64,000 nucleotides of DNA from Coleofasciculus sp. FACHB-T130 (GTDB taxonomy: Bacteria; Cyanobacteriota; Cyanobacteriia; Cyanobacteriales; FACHB-T130), in NCBI RefSeq assembly GCF_014695375.1, contig NZ_JACJOG010000054.1, positions 1-64,000 on the forward strand, read 5' to 3'. Below the pieces are notes generated by a model that had not been told where the DNA came from, did not search any database, and was given only the letters and a program-made list of their open reading frames with translations. Each line of letters begins with the position of its first letter. Position 1 is the stretch's first letter. Of this stretch, positions 19,006 through 28,912 are shown in pieces. A program made the translations under genes and the position numbers.

Positions 19006-19110
19006 AAGCCGAAGTCTCGATCGTAAACGTTGCCAAGAATGCCAAGAAAGCGATCGCTGCTACACGCATCAGACTTTGAGCGTGCAACGTCTACGTTTCT
19101 CGGCTTTTTT
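19006..19110 (+). terminator. Structured region ending in a T-run; possible small RNA 3' end
   Basis: AAGCCGA (19006) pairs with TCGGCTT (19100-19106), running into TTTTTT on the plus strand. Inside, ACGTTGC pairs with GCAACGT and CACGC with GCGTG. No gene ends here on the plus strand: the neighbour on the left is glpK on the minus strand. It could therefore terminate a short unannotated transcript, or be incidental. The remainder of 18959-19344 is the promoter gap between two divergent genes. Confidence 0.35.
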
Positions 19111-19344
19111 GTATTCCTCATAACAGACTAACTTCACCCAGAGCCTTTCCTGGGGTAGAAGTTAGCAGAAATCGAGGCAGTTAGTTTGGAGGTAGACTCT
19201 CCACGTTCTGAGACTTTGCACAAGTATTTTGCACAAGTATAAGAGTCTGCCAAGAACCAGTTCTCATCAGCAATGCGATCGCATAAATATTCACCCAGTA
19301 GCGATCGCTGTCCCAAGCAAATTTTTGAAAGGAGGGCGAAAGCG

Positions 19345-20688
19345 ATGCCCGACGTGACTCCGACTAAGCTAACCGATACCCTGCGCCACATTGCCCACCC
19401 ACTCACAGGTGCCACCTCTGACTACGACCCCTTGATGGAACTTATTGGCGATGCCCGCTTTGTCCTGCTGGGTGAGGCATCCCACGGCACCCATGAATTT
19501 TATCAAGCGCGAGCCGAAATTACCAAGCGGCTGATTCAAGAAAAAGGCTTTACAGCGATCGCTGTCGAAGCCGATTGGCCCGATGCTTACCGCGTCAACC
19601 GCTACGTCACTGGTGTCAGCGACGATACCACCAGTAACGAAGCACTCTCTGGCTTTGGACGCTTCCCCGCTTGGATGTGGCGCAACGCGGATGTGGTCAA
19701 CTTCATTGATTGGCTACGCCAGTACAATAGCGCCCTCCCTGAAAATGCGACGAAGACTGGCTTCTACGGTCTTGACCTCTACAGCCTACACCAGTCAATC
19801 GCCGCCGTTCTCGACTACCTTGACAAAATTGACCCAGAGGCGGCAGAACAGGCGCGTCACCGCTACTCGTGCTTTGAAGACTTTGGTGAAGACGCTCAAT
19901 CCTACGGGTATGTCGCCAACTTCGATGTTGAGGAATCCTGTGAGAGCCAAGTTGTCAACCAACTTCTAGAATTGCAACGTCGTGCTAGCGAGTACGCCCA
20001 TCGGGATGGTCGCGTGACAGAGGACGAATTTTTCTATGCCGAACAGAACGCACGACTGGTCAAGAACGCCGAGGAATACTACCGCTCAATGTTTCGTGGT
20101 CGGGTGTCGTCGTGGAATTTGCGCGATCGCCACATGGCAGAAACGCTGCAACACCTCGTCGCTCATTTGGACAAACAAAGCGATCGCACTAAGGTCGTTC
20201 TGTGGGCGCACAACTCCCATCTCGGTGACGCCCGCGCCACCGACATGAGCGCACACGGCGAACTGAACGTCGGTCAACTGGTGCGCGAACAGTACGGTCG
20301 CGACGCGGTACTCGTCGGCTTCAGCACCTACACGGGAACCGTCACCGCCGCCTCAAATTGGGACGCACCCGCCGAACGCAAGCGCATCCGTCCGGCAGTC
20401 CCAGACAGTTATGAAGGGCTGTTTCACGATACGGGTTTGCCGCGCTTCCTGCTCGCCTTACGCGACAGTGGCTCATCAATCAAAGGATTGCGGGAGCCTC
20501 GATTAGAACGGGCGATCGGTGTCATCTATCGACCCGAAACCGAGCGGAGCAGCCATTACTTCCACGCACGGCTACCCGACCAATTTGACGCCATCATCCA
20601 CTTCGACGAAACCCAAGCAGTGCAGCCACTAGAGCGTGCCGGATGGGAGACAGACGAAGTGCCAGAGACATTTCCCTCTGGTTTTTAA
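19345..20688 (+). CDS. Erythromycin-esterase-like protein
   Basis: 447 aa from ATG 19345, which has AAAGGAGG nine bases upstream; an ATG at 19273 in the same frame has no such site. Family motifs: FVLLGEASHGTHEFYQ with the presumed catalytic His, AVEADWPDAYRVNRYV, and VVLWAHNSHLGDARAT. Characterised Ere enzymes hydrolyse the lactone of macrolides; most homologues, including cyanobacterial ones, have unknown substrates, so resistance should not be assumed. The next gene is a PAP2 phosphatase on the same strand but 314 bp away. Confidence 0.88.
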   Translation: MPDVTPTKLTDTLRHIAHPLTGATSDYDPLMELIGDARFVLLGEASHGTHEFYQARAEITKRLIQEKGFTAIAVEADWPDAYRVNRYVTGVSDDTTSNEALSGFGRFPAWMWRNADVVNFIDWLRQYNSALPENATKTGFYGLDLYSLHQSIAAVLDYLDKIDPEAAEQARHRYSCFEDFGEDAQSYGYVANFDVEESCESQVVNQLLELQRRASEYAHRDGRVTEDEFFYAEQNARLVKNAEEYYRSMFRGRVSSWNLRDRHMAETLQHLVAHLDKQSDRTKVVLWAHNSHLGDARATDMSAHGELNVGQLVREQYGRDAVLVGFSTYTGTVTAASNWDAPAERKRIRPAVPDSYEGLFHDTGLPRFLLALRDSGSSIKGLREPRLERAIGVIYRPETERSSHYFHARLPDQFDAIIHFDETQAVQPLERAGWETDEVPETFPSGF

Positions 20689-21002
20689 CTCGCCTCGCAG
20701 GAAGTCCCGTCCTCTATCAGATCGAGGGTCAGCGTCGGGATGAAACCCCGGCTGTTGACGATACTCCTGTGACCCATGCCGTTCGTGTAGCGTCTCGAAG
20801 AGAAGGCGAGGAAAGAGGAGATGGAGGAAACAGCCAGTTATTAGACCCCACCCTAGATTTATGAATCGGCTTCTTCCCCGCGAGCAGGGACGGCTTCTCC
20901 CTGAGACTTTGGTACCGCATTTTAAGCGTGGAATTCTCCTCCAGCACGGCGACTTAGCTAAAACGTAATATATTTAGTTAGGTTTTTCGGAAAAATTGCG
21001 GC
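20689..21002. repeat. Intergenic region with dispersed repeat
   Basis: 314 bp. Bases ~20778-20812 (GCCGTTCGTGTAGCGTCTCG, then AAGAGAAGGCG) are of the widespread cyanobacterial CGTTCGCGTAGCGTCTC type. A partly repeated GGCTTCTTCCCC / GGCTTCTCCC lies at ~20868-20902. Short open frames here look accidental. Confidence 0.45.
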
Positions 21003-21878
21003 ATGGGGATTGAGGTACTGTGGAGTGCTGAGTCGATTATTGGAGTTCAGCGCTTTTTTGGGGCTAGCTGGAGTTGGTTCTTTAAGACCCTCACCATACT
21101 AGGGACAGTTCCGGCGATCGCAGTGGTCTTTGCTGTGGTGTTGTGGATCTGGGGGCGAGAGCTTGCCTACGGCTTGCTGGGTATTATCCTCTGGGCAACC
21201 TTTACAAACGTCCTGATTTGGACACTCTTCCCGGTGCCGCGTCCGCACGACCCGCAGATCGAGATCCGCGAAAAACAAACAGTACCGTCCTTTCCCAGCG
21301 GACACACCGTTACTGCAACTACCCTGTGGGGAACGTTAGCTGCGTTCAATCGTATCCCGATCGTGGTTGCGGTGGGTATTGTTGCGGGGGTGATGCTGAG
21401 TCGCCTATATCTCGGCGTACACTATCCGGTAGACTTACTCGGTGGCGTGTCGATCGGGCTGATCCTGGTGCTGACTTATCAGCGTTTGTGGTTCGTGCTT
21501 TTGCACTGGTTCTCCGGACGCCCCTTTCGATTTTTCTTAATCCTCGGTCTTTCCGCACCCGTTGCAGTGTTTCCTTTCACCGGCTTTTTGCCCCAAGCTT
21601 GGGAAATTTTTGGTGCTGCACTGGGTATGGGAATTGGAATGCCCCTGGAATATTGGTACGTTCATTACTCTCCAGATATACTTCCCTTCCAAAAGCAAAT
21701 GTTGAAGCTGGCGATCGGTTTGGGAGGACTTGCCATGCTCGTACTGGTGCCTCGCCTCATCGGCATTTACGGGGTGGCGCTTGAGGTGGTGACGTTTGCG
21801 ATCGCGGCACTGTGGATCGTGTTCTTGGCACCGGCACTGTTTGTACGCATGAAACTATCATCGACAGGACTGACGTAG
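21003..21878 (+). CDS. PAP2-family membrane phosphatase
   Basis: 291 aa with about eight hydrophobic helices. The three PAP2 phosphatase motifs are present: PRPHDP (motif 1 region), PSFPSGHT, and SRLYLGVHYPVDLLGG with the catalytic His. Enzymes of this family dephosphorylate lipid phosphates such as phosphatidate or undecaprenyl pyrophosphate at the membrane. Compared with simple PAP2 proteins it has an extra ~110-residue membrane region at the C-terminus. It converges with the GH31 gene 36 bp downstream. Confidence 0.9.
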   Translation: MGIEVLWSAESIIGVQRFFGASWSWFFKTLTILGTVPAIAVVFAVVLWIWGRELAYGLLGIILWATFTNVLIWTLFPVPRPHDPQIEIREKQTVPSFPSGHTVTATTLWGTLAAFNRIPIVVAVGIVAGVMLSRLYLGVHYPVDLLGGVSIGLILVLTYQRLWFVLLHWFSGRPFRFFLILGLSAPVAVFPFTGFLPQAWEIFGAALGMGIGMPLEYWYVHYSPDILPFQKQMLKLAIGLGGLAMLVLVPRLIGIYGVALEVVTFAIAALWIVFLAPALFVRMKLSSTGLT

Positions 21879-21914
21879 CCATTCTCCAATCAAGCTGAAA
21901 ACAGGCAATTGGGA

Positions 21915-24392
21915 TTAAAAAAACGCTCCTTTCAAACGAATTTGCTGGAAGCGATGGATGCTACCGCCTCCCGCTGCGCTAACGCATTCCACACGATTCC
22001 CCTGACAAGTCACTTCTGCCCCATCGATCCAAGCTTGCTGCACTTCCATCCCGTGAAGTTGCACTTGGACACTGGCGTAAGGGAAAGCATAATCCCCGTG
22101 TTGTTCTTCCCAGGTCAGTTCTAAACCGTTCTCGTCCCGCACCATCCGGAACCGATCGAGCCGCGATTCTCCATATCCATCTCCGGCGTCGCTGTAAAGA
22201 TGAGCTTCGCCGGTTCCTTGCACGGGTGGATAGAGGTGGAGAATCAGTTGCCGCTGTTCCTCCATTGGGAGAATACTCCCCGCCCTCACCAGCACCGGAA
22301 TCTGCTCTAGCGGTGCATCCAGATTGACCGACTGCGAACCCTCCAGCACGGCATCATCCCAGAAACGATACCAACGACCCTTGGGTAAGATAACGTCACG
22401 CGATCGCGCTTTATCCTCGACAATCGGACAAATCAGCAGTGCATCGCCCAACAAGAAAGCATCCTCTACATCCCAAAGTGCAGATTCATCGCTGTCAGCC
22501 CAGAAAAGCGGACGAACTGGAGAATAACCCTTCTGGCTTGCTTCCCAAGCCAATGTATAGAAGTAGGGCAGCAGTCGGTAGCGTAATTGCAAGAATTGCC
22601 GAATAATACTCAGGTAAGGTTCGCCATACGTCCACGGCGTGCGGTGTTCAACGTTATTAGAAGAATGGGTGCGGCAAAAAGTCAGAAAACTTGCCATCTG
22701 GAACCAGCGCAGGTAAAGTTCAGCACTCGGATTTCCCTGAAAACCGCCGATATCCGGGCCACTATAAGGAACTCCCGATAGTCCTAACCCCACGACCGTT
22801 GCCACCGTCTGGCGCAACGCCGCCCAAGTACACTCAATATCGCCCGTCCAAGTCCAAGCATAGCGCTGGAGTCCTGCCCAACCCGAACGCGAAACAATGA
22901 ACGGGCGTTGATGGGGTCGATGTTCCCGCAGACTTTCATATCCCGCCTCCGCTTGCAGCAACCCGTAGATGTTATGCGCCTCGCGGTGGTCGCCACCTCT
23001 CCCTTCCAGGAAATGCCGCGTCGGTTTGGGAAGAGAGCGATCGCCCCAAAGAATAAATGCAGCCGGTTCGTTCATGTCGTGCCAAAATCCCGCCACGCCG
23101 ACATCGAGCAAGTATGCATACTGCCGACTCCACCACTTGCGTACCGTTGGATTCGTGTAATCGGGGAAAACTGACCAACCAGGCCAGACCGGGGCAACGA
23201 CAAGCTTGCCGTTGGGGTGTTTGCAAAACGCATCGAGAATCTGACCCTCCAAGAACAAGTTGCTCTGGCGGCTGTACTTGATTCCTGGGTTGAGAATGGC
23301 AATAAACTGTACCCCCAACTCAGCCAGTTCTTGCGTAAAACTTCCTAAGTTGGGAAAGCGTTCCGGGTCAATTGTGAAGGCTCGGTATCCCACCTGACAG
23401 TCAATATCCAGGTGAATCGCACTCAACGGCAAGTTATGAGCCTGAAATGTCTTCGCTTCTTTTCGGACTGCTTCTTCGGTACCATACCCCCACTTGGACT
23501 GATGATAGCCCAAAGCCCAGCGGGGAGGCAGGGGAGAACGTCCCGTCAACTCCGTGTAACGCTCTAGTAGTTCCGCTGGGGAGCCGGAAGTAAAGTAGTA
23601 ACGCAGCGATCCTCCGTCGAAGTCAGCGGTGGCGACATCCGCAAACGTAAAATTAGCGTTAAAAGAATTTTCATAGAAAACCAAGTAACTGCCTGCGGAG
23701 TGAAGACCCCAATAAACCGGAATGCAAATATACATCGGATCTGAACCGGGGGCATACATCCCAGCCGCGTCATAGTTCCACATCCGATAGGTTTTAGGTT
23801 GCTGGGTAACTTCTCCTTTCTTTGTTACCTCCTTCGCTGCACGCAGATTGAGGGAGGAAGCGCGTTCTCCCAAGCCATAAATGCGTTCTTCTTCTCGCAG
23901 TTGGGCTTTGTGAATCCATCCCCCGTCTTTTCGTTGCGGCGGGAGTTCTTCCCGTAAGGGTTGCCCAGAGGCGTCGCAGAATTTCAGGCTGCCATCGATT
24001 CCGACGATAACGGTGAGATTGTGGCTCGAAACCGTCCAACCCTCCGCCGTTTCTTCCAGCGTCGTCTCGACTTCCGACCAATCCTGACGAGCGATCGCAT
24101 ACGGAATCGGCGGTATCCCCGGCTTCCAATCCACTCGGACTAAATCGCTAGTCAGAAAACAAATTTCTAACTCTGCTTGCTCGAAGTAAAAATTAGCACC
24201 TCGATTGCTTGGCTCGCCCCGCAGTAATTTTCCGGGGTTGTCAAAAGCCTCATCGGCTGGCGGATTGAGAAACTCTTGTTCAATGCGATCGCGTTGGCGA
24301 GAATAGACCCATGCCTGCGGCATATAACTCACATAGAGCAGCGATCCTAGAACAAAACGTATCTTTAGCGATATTTCTTTGAAGAGACTCAT
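21915..24392 (-). CDS. GH31 alpha-glucosidase
   Basis: 825 aa. Retaining glycoside hydrolase family 31, releasing glucose (or xylose) from alpha-linked ends. Seen: IYGLGERASSLNLR in the N-terminal sandwich, AIHLDIDCQVGYRAFTIDP, the nucleophile motif GFWHDMNEPA with Asp439, and WTGDIECTWAALRQ with the general acid/base Asp. No signal peptide is obvious, so probably cytoplasmic. It may work with the GH15 enzyme at 13.6-16.1 kb in alpha-glucan use, but they are not in one operon. Confidence 0.93.
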   Translation of the reverse strand: MSLFKEISLKIRFVLGSLLYVSYMPQAWVYSRQRDRIEQEFLNPPADEAFDNPGKLLRGEPSNRGANFYFEQAELEICFLTSDLVRVDWKPGIPPIPYAIARQDWSEVETTLEETAEGWTVSSHNLTVIVGIDGSLKFCDASGQPLREELPPQRKDGGWIHKAQLREEERIYGLGERASSLNLRAAKEVTKKGEVTQQPKTYRMWNYDAAGMYAPGSDPMYICIPVYWGLHSAGSYLVFYENSFNANFTFADVATADFDGGSLRYYFTSGSPAELLERYTELTGRSPLPPRWALGYHQSKWGYGTEEAVRKEAKTFQAHNLPLSAIHLDIDCQVGYRAFTIDPERFPNLGSFTQELAELGVQFIAILNPGIKYSRQSNLFLEGQILDAFCKHPNGKLVVAPVWPGWSVFPDYTNPTVRKWWSRQYAYLLDVGVAGFWHDMNEPAAFILWGDRSLPKPTRHFLEGRGGDHREAHNIYGLLQAEAGYESLREHRPHQRPFIVSRSGWAGLQRYAWTWTGDIECTWAALRQTVATVVGLGLSGVPYSGPDIGGFQGNPSAELYLRWFQMASFLTFCRTHSSNNVEHRTPWTYGEPYLSIIRQFLQLRYRLLPYFYTLAWEASQKGYSPVRPLFWADSDESALWDVEDAFLLGDALLICPIVEDKARSRDVILPKGRWYRFWDDAVLEGSQSVNLDAPLEQIPVLVRAGSILPMEEQRQLILHLYPPVQGTGEAHLYSDAGDGYGESRLDRFRMVRDENGLELTWEEQHGDYAFPYASVQVQLHGMEVQQAWIDGAEVTCQGNRVECVSAAGGGSIHRFQQIRLKGAFF

Positions 24393-24815
24393 CGTATTTA
24401 TGCCAGAACAGAGCTAATCTTTTTAACCGATTTAACAAATCTTTTAATCGAGTAACTCTTCAAGAGAAAAGCAAATTTATCCTGGAAATCTCATCAATCC
24501 TAAGTATGATCTCTTGAATTAAAATCTCAATATGCTAAAAAATATTCTGGTGATTAAAAAGACACGGTTGACAAATTCTGGCAGAGCCGGGTTGAAAGCC
24601 GTTGAGAGCGGGTTTCGTCTAGATAGCCAGTATAAACAAGAGTTGTCGCGTCTCTATCTATACTTTTTGAGTATAAATAGACAGAAATGAATAAACAGAA
24701 ACTAATCAGAAATGTTGGTTTTTTTAGCCAAATTTAAGCCCCAAGATAGGGTATTTCTCTAAACCGACGAGTCTAAGCTGAAAGAGATAAATTCATTTAA
24801 ATTGAGGAAAAAATT
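24393..24815. other. AT-rich intergenic region
   Basis: 423 bp with no open frame that looks coding. It carries the promoter of the GH31 gene (minus) and of the small gene at 24816. TATACTTTTTGAGTATAAAT near 24660 is an imperfect inverted repeat (TATACT ... AGTATA). Confidence 0.4.
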
Positions 24816-25028
24816 ATGCCAGGTGGTCATGCCAGTCATAAAAGCACTTCACCAAAACCCAACACGAATGCGAATGGTCGGATTGATACTGCTGCCGACC
24901 TCTCAGTAGAGCCAGCCGATCTTCTAGATGAAGGTGTTGATGCGAGAAGAGCCGAAGAAGAAAGTCCGGAGAATGCCGCCGCGACTCAACGACCGAATCA
25001 AGGCGGATCGGGGCAAGAACAGCAGTAA
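24816..25028 (+). CDS. Small hydrophilic protein of unknown function
   Basis: 70 aa, starting MPGGHASHKSTSPKP, rich in Asn, Ala, Glu and Gln and without hydrophobic segments, so probably disordered. ATTGAGGAAAAAATT gives a GAGG ribosome-binding site 8 nt before the ATG. Its stop is 8 bp from the end of the convergent CHAT gene. No family is recognised. The ribosome-binding site supports a real gene. Confidence 0.5.
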   Translation: MPGGHASHKSTSPKPNTNANGRIDTAADLSVEPADLLDEGVDARRAEEESPENAAATQRPNQGGSGQEQQ

Positions 25029-25035
25029 TCGGCAT

Positions 25036-28000
25036 TTATAGACCATTGCCAATTAAGATGAAGGGTGCCCAATAATAAGGGTGGCTAAGGCGATCGCTAA
25101 CATTACCGGGTATATCTCGAATCCGTTCGACGACAAAAATGCCCCGTTCTTGACCCAAAGCTGTATAGTCGCCGGTAATCAAGGCGATTTGTGCTTGGCG
25201 GAGGGATTCAGCTTTTGGGGTATTGCCATTTTCTAAAGCGGTATAGAAAGCATTCATCAGTGCTTGGGTACCGCCATCATCGACCGTCCACAAAGACGCG
25301 ATCGCCGCCCTCGCACCCGCCTTTTGCATCAGGTACCCAAAGCCTAAAATCTCTTTCCCATCACCTAATTGACCGCCGACTCCGGTTTCACAGGCAGAAA
25401 GTACGACCAGATCGGTGTTTTTCAAAGGCCAAGTTTCGACATCGCGGAAATTTGCGCGATCGCCATTGCCAAATAAAATAAACGAATCTTCTGGTTTACC
25501 CGTGACAAAAGCGGCATGAGTCGCGAAGTGAAGGATAGAATAATCGCTAATCCGGGCTAATATCTCCTTTTCGCTAAAGTCCCGATTGAGTAAACCTGTC
25601 GTGCTGGGAAGCATCGCCACCAAGTTTTCGACTTCCTTCCCTGCAAAGCGCAATCCTCCAAAGTTGAAGTTGCGATCGCCGACTTGAAAGCTGTAATTTC
25701 CCTGACTGAACGCACCCGCTAAAATCTTAGGCGCTTGGGGTTTCTTGTCCCACTCGATCAGACTCAAGGCAGTGATATTATTGACGCGGTACTTCTGCAC
25801 CAACCACTGATTGCCGTCATACAAAGCCGCTAGGGGAATGTAACGCAGTTGCCCGTCTGGGGCATAGATAATAGTCTGGGCGTTCGCTTCTTTAAGGGCA
25901 GCTTCTATCGGTTGAATGAGCCAATTGTAGAGTTTTTGGGCAGGTTCTTTCGCATTCGCGTTCGGATTTTTCAAAGCTGAGCGAAAATCGACAATGGTGC
26001 GGTTGAGTTCTTCTCTTTTGACGGGGACAGTTTGATGAATCGGAGGCGCGTAGGGGGTAATGAGTACCAGTTCCAGGCGGTCTTCGAGAATCAGCGGATA
26101 GAGAAGAACGGCATCTTGTGCCAGTTTCTTGAGATTGTCCTGTAAACCTACAAGCATTTGTGGGCTGAGGTTTTCGCCGCCTGTAGTTTGGTTCAGTTGC
26201 CCGACAAGGGCGACAATTTGGGGAGAACCGATGAAATCGAGAAATTTTCGAGTTGTTGCCCGCTGAGCGGTTTCAATCTGCCGTCGGCGCTGTTCCTGCT
26301 CAGGGGTGCGATCGCTTGCGGGAATTTTCTGGAGTTTCTGTAGTTCTTTACCGATTTGGACAACAGAAGCCAATTCAGTATTATACTCACTCAAAAGTCG
26401 CTCTTCTAAAGGTAAATATTCCACCCCCGGTTTTGTATTTTCGTTCCCTTGTACGGTACGGAGGTAATCGTCGAGTTCTTGAACTTTGAGCAAGTCGAGG
26501 ACTCGTTGCGCTTCGAGTACCCGGTTTTCTTTGAGCAAAAGGTCAGCAAGACGGCGATAGGTGGCTGCAACGGTTTCGGTATAAGACTGCTGTTGCTCTT
26601 TTGGCAGGCTTCTTAAATCTTTGCGAATGGCTTCCGTGACATTGACGGATTGTTTCAAGAAAGCGATCGCTAATTCTGGCTGTTTCTGTTCTTCTAAAAG
26701 CAAACCAATATTATTGAGGGTTAAACCTTCCCCTGGCTTGTCGCCAATTTCTTTAACAATCGATAAAGCTTGTTGATAAAATTCCAAGGCTTTTGGGTAC
26801 TGTTTCTGGTCGTAGTAAACTGCCCCAATATTATTGAGGGTTGTCCCTTCCCCTGCCTTGTCGCCAACGTCTCTGCGAATCGCTAAAGCTTGTTGATAAA
26901 ACTCCAAGGCTTTTTCGTACTGTCCCCGTTTATAGTAAACTCCCCCCATGTTATCGAGGGTTGTCCCTTCCCCTGCCTTATCGCCAATTTTTGTGCGAAT
27001 TGCTAAAGCTTGTTGATAGAACTCCAACGCTTTCGGGTACTGATTTAACTTGCGGTGAACTATCCCGATGTTGCTGAGAGTGTTTGCTTCCCCTGCCTTG
27101 TCGCCAATTTCTTTGCCAATCGCTAAAGCTTGTTGATAAAACTCCAACGCTTTTTCGTACTGTCCCAGGTTGTCGTAAACTAACCCAATATTGTTGAGAG
27201 TTACCCCTTGCCCTGCCTTGTCGCCAATTTCTTTGCCAATCGCTAAAGCTTGTTGATAAAACTCCAACGCTTTCGGGTACTGTCCTAGCTTGGCGTAAAC
27301 CAATCCAATATTGCTGAGAGTTATCCCTTCCCCCGCCTCATCGCCAACTTCTTTGCGAATGGCTAAAGCTTGTTGATAAAACTCCAAAGCTTTTATATAC
27401 TGCCCCAGCTCAACATAAACTGCCCCAATATTGTTAAGAGTCACCCCTTTCCCCGGCTTGTCACCAATTTCTTGACGAATGGCTAAAGCTTGATTAAAAA
27501 ACTCCAAGGCTTTCGAGTACTGCCCCAGATTAGTGTGAACTCCCCCAATATTGTTGAGAGTGCCTCCTTCACCCGCCTTATCACCAATTTCTTGACGAAT
27601 GGCTAAAGCTTGTTGATAGAACTCCAAAGCTTTTGGGTACTGCCCCAGGTTGTTGTAAACTAATCCCATCGTATTGAGGGTGTTTCCTTGCCACGCCTTG
27701 GCACCGATTTTACTGAAGATAGCTAAAGCTTGGCTAAAGAACTCTAAGGCTTTCGGGTACTGTCCCAGGTCGGAGTAAACTGTCCCAATGTTACTGAGGT
27801 TTACCCCTTCCCCCGCTTTGTTGCTAACTTCTCTAGTAATGCCTAAAGCTTGGCTAAAAAACTCTAAGGCTTTCGGGTACTGTCCCAACTGCTTGTAAAC
27901 TCCCCCAATGTTACCGAGGGTTGTCCCTTCCCCCCTCTTATCGCCAATTTTTCTACGAATATCTAAGGCTTGGTTATAGAACTCTAGGGCTTTGGGGTAC

Positions 28001-28545
28001 TCTCCAAGGCTGTTGTAAACTGCCCCCATATTGTTAAGGGTTGTCCCTATCCCTGCCTTGTCATCAATTTCTCTGCGAATGGCTAAGGCTTGCTGATAAA
28101 ACTCTAGGGCTTTGGGGTACTGACTCAGTTTGCGGTAAACTAACCCGATGTTACTGCGAGTGTTACCTTCCTCCGCCTTGTCCCGACTTTCCATAAAAAT
28201 CGCTAAAGCTTGTTGATAAAACTCTAAAGCTTTGGGATATCGATCCAAGTTATTGTAAGCTAGCCCAATGTTGTTGAGGCTGACTCCCTCGCCTTTGCGA
28301 TCGCCAATTTCTCGATTAATCGCTAAAGCCTGCTGGAATTTCTCTAAGCCTTCTTGAAATTGTCCCCTGTCTAATTGCTGAAGTCCCTCTTCGTTCAGCC
28401 GCTTCGCCTTAGCATTTCTATCTTGGGTCGTTTGTGCCTGAACTACCAGCGGCTCAAAGTTTGAGGTAAGCGGTAAAAGGGGAAATGTTACCGAAAGTAG
28501 TAGAGTCGCAGTAGTAAAGCTGAGGTATCTAAGACGGTAGTGCAT
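25036..28545 (-). CDS. TPR-CHAT protease
   Basis: 1169 aa. A signal-like hydrophobic N-terminus (YLSFTTATLLLSVTFPLLPL) suggests export or membrane anchoring. Residues ~40-640 are about fifteen 40-residue tetratricopeptide repeats, thirteen of them nearly identical (GQYPKALEFYQQALAI). After a coiled linker, the last ~330 residues are a CHAT domain, a caspase-like cysteine peptidase fold: the His motif LHFATHAAFV and Cys motif LSACETGVGG form the dyad, followed by ASLWTVDDGGT. The TPR array presumably senses or recruits partners; targets are unknown. Monocistronic. Confidence 0.93.
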   Translation of the reverse strand: MHYRLRYLSFTTATLLLSVTFPLLPLTSNFEPLVVQAQTTQDRNAKAKRLNEEGLQQLDRGQFQEGLEKFQQALAINREIGDRKGEGVSLNNIGLAYNNLDRYPKALEFYQQALAIFMESRDKAEEGNTRSNIGLVYRKLSQYPKALEFYQQALAIRREIDDKAGIGTTLNNMGAVYNSLGEYPKALEFYNQALDIRRKIGDKRGEGTTLGNIGGVYKQLGQYPKALEFFSQALGITREVSNKAGEGVNLSNIGTVYSDLGQYPKALEFFSQALAIFSKIGAKAWQGNTLNTMGLVYNNLGQYPKALEFYQQALAIRQEIGDKAGEGGTLNNIGGVHTNLGQYSKALEFFNQALAIRQEIGDKPGKGVTLNNIGAVYVELGQYIKALEFYQQALAIRKEVGDEAGEGITLSNIGLVYAKLGQYPKALEFYQQALAIGKEIGDKAGQGVTLNNIGLVYDNLGQYEKALEFYQQALAIGKEIGDKAGEANTLSNIGIVHRKLNQYPKALEFYQQALAIRTKIGDKAGEGTTLDNMGGVYYKRGQYEKALEFYQQALAIRRDVGDKAGEGTTLNNIGAVYYDQKQYPKALEFYQQALSIVKEIGDKPGEGLTLNNIGLLLEEQKQPELAIAFLKQSVNVTEAIRKDLRSLPKEQQQSYTETVAATYRRLADLLLKENRVLEAQRVLDLLKVQELDDYLRTVQGNENTKPGVEYLPLEERLLSEYNTELASVVQIGKELQKLQKIPASDRTPEQEQRRRQIETAQRATTRKFLDFIGSPQIVALVGQLNQTTGGENLSPQMLVGLQDNLKKLAQDAVLLYPLILEDRLELVLITPYAPPIHQTVPVKREELNRTIVDFRSALKNPNANAKEPAQKLYNWLIQPIEAALKEANAQTIIYAPDGQLRYIPLAALYDGNQWLVQKYRVNNITALSLIEWDKKPQAPKILAGAFSQGNYSFQVGDRNFNFGGLRFAGKEVENLVAMLPSTTGLLNRDFSEKEILARISDYSILHFATHAAFVTGKPEDSFILFGNGDRANFRDVETWPLKNTDLVVLSACETGVGGQLGDGKEILGFGYLMQKAGARAAIASLWTVDDGGTQALMNAFYTALENGNTPKAESLRQAQIALITGDYTALGQERGIFVVERIRDIPGNVSDRLSHPYYWAPFILIGNGL

Positions 28546-28912
28546 TGGGAAGTCCTCTTGCCGCTTGGTAGATGGCTTGCTCCCTTATCTATATCTTTAT
28601 CTGAGCCACAGTTATGTAAAAATTTGCTCAATTATCAAGCACTCCGGTTAGTGGCAAAGCTCATAGCTTGCACCATTGCTAAGTCGAAGGGCATTTGTAG
28701 AGACGCGAAATTGCATACAACTTAATTCAGCGAAATTCTTCTTAAGTCGGCTCACTTAACAGCAACAAGGCGAAATGATAACAAGTTTTAGGGCAATTAA
28801 AATTCTTAAACTGCGATTCGCTCTTAACTGAACTGAATTGAGAAATCAAGACTTACAGTTTGGATGGTAAAAGCTTCCTCCTCCCTGTAAGATTCCTCAA
28901 AACGATTAGCGA
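28546..28912. other. Intergenic region upstream of the CHAT gene
   Basis: 367 bp without a convincing gene. It includes a TTTGTAGAGACGCGAAATTG segment near 28694 of the dispersed GTAGAGACGCG type, and the promoter of the CHAT gene. Confidence 0.4.

Noticed and set aside
18885-19121. 78-aa minus-strand frame over the glpK start
   Set aside because: Overlaps the well-supported N-terminus of glycerol kinase in another frame.
19273-19344. Longer start for the erythromycin-esterase-like gene
   Set aside because: The downstream ATG at 19345 has a strong AAAGGAGG and begins at the conserved N-terminus.
20643-20947. Short frames on both strands suggesting an IS605 right end
   Set aside because: The sequence is better explained by dispersed repeats; no transposase motif is visible.
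25036-28545. Regular ~120-bp repeats considered as a CRISPR-like array
   Set aside because: They encode in-frame tetratricopeptide repeats and have no spacers.
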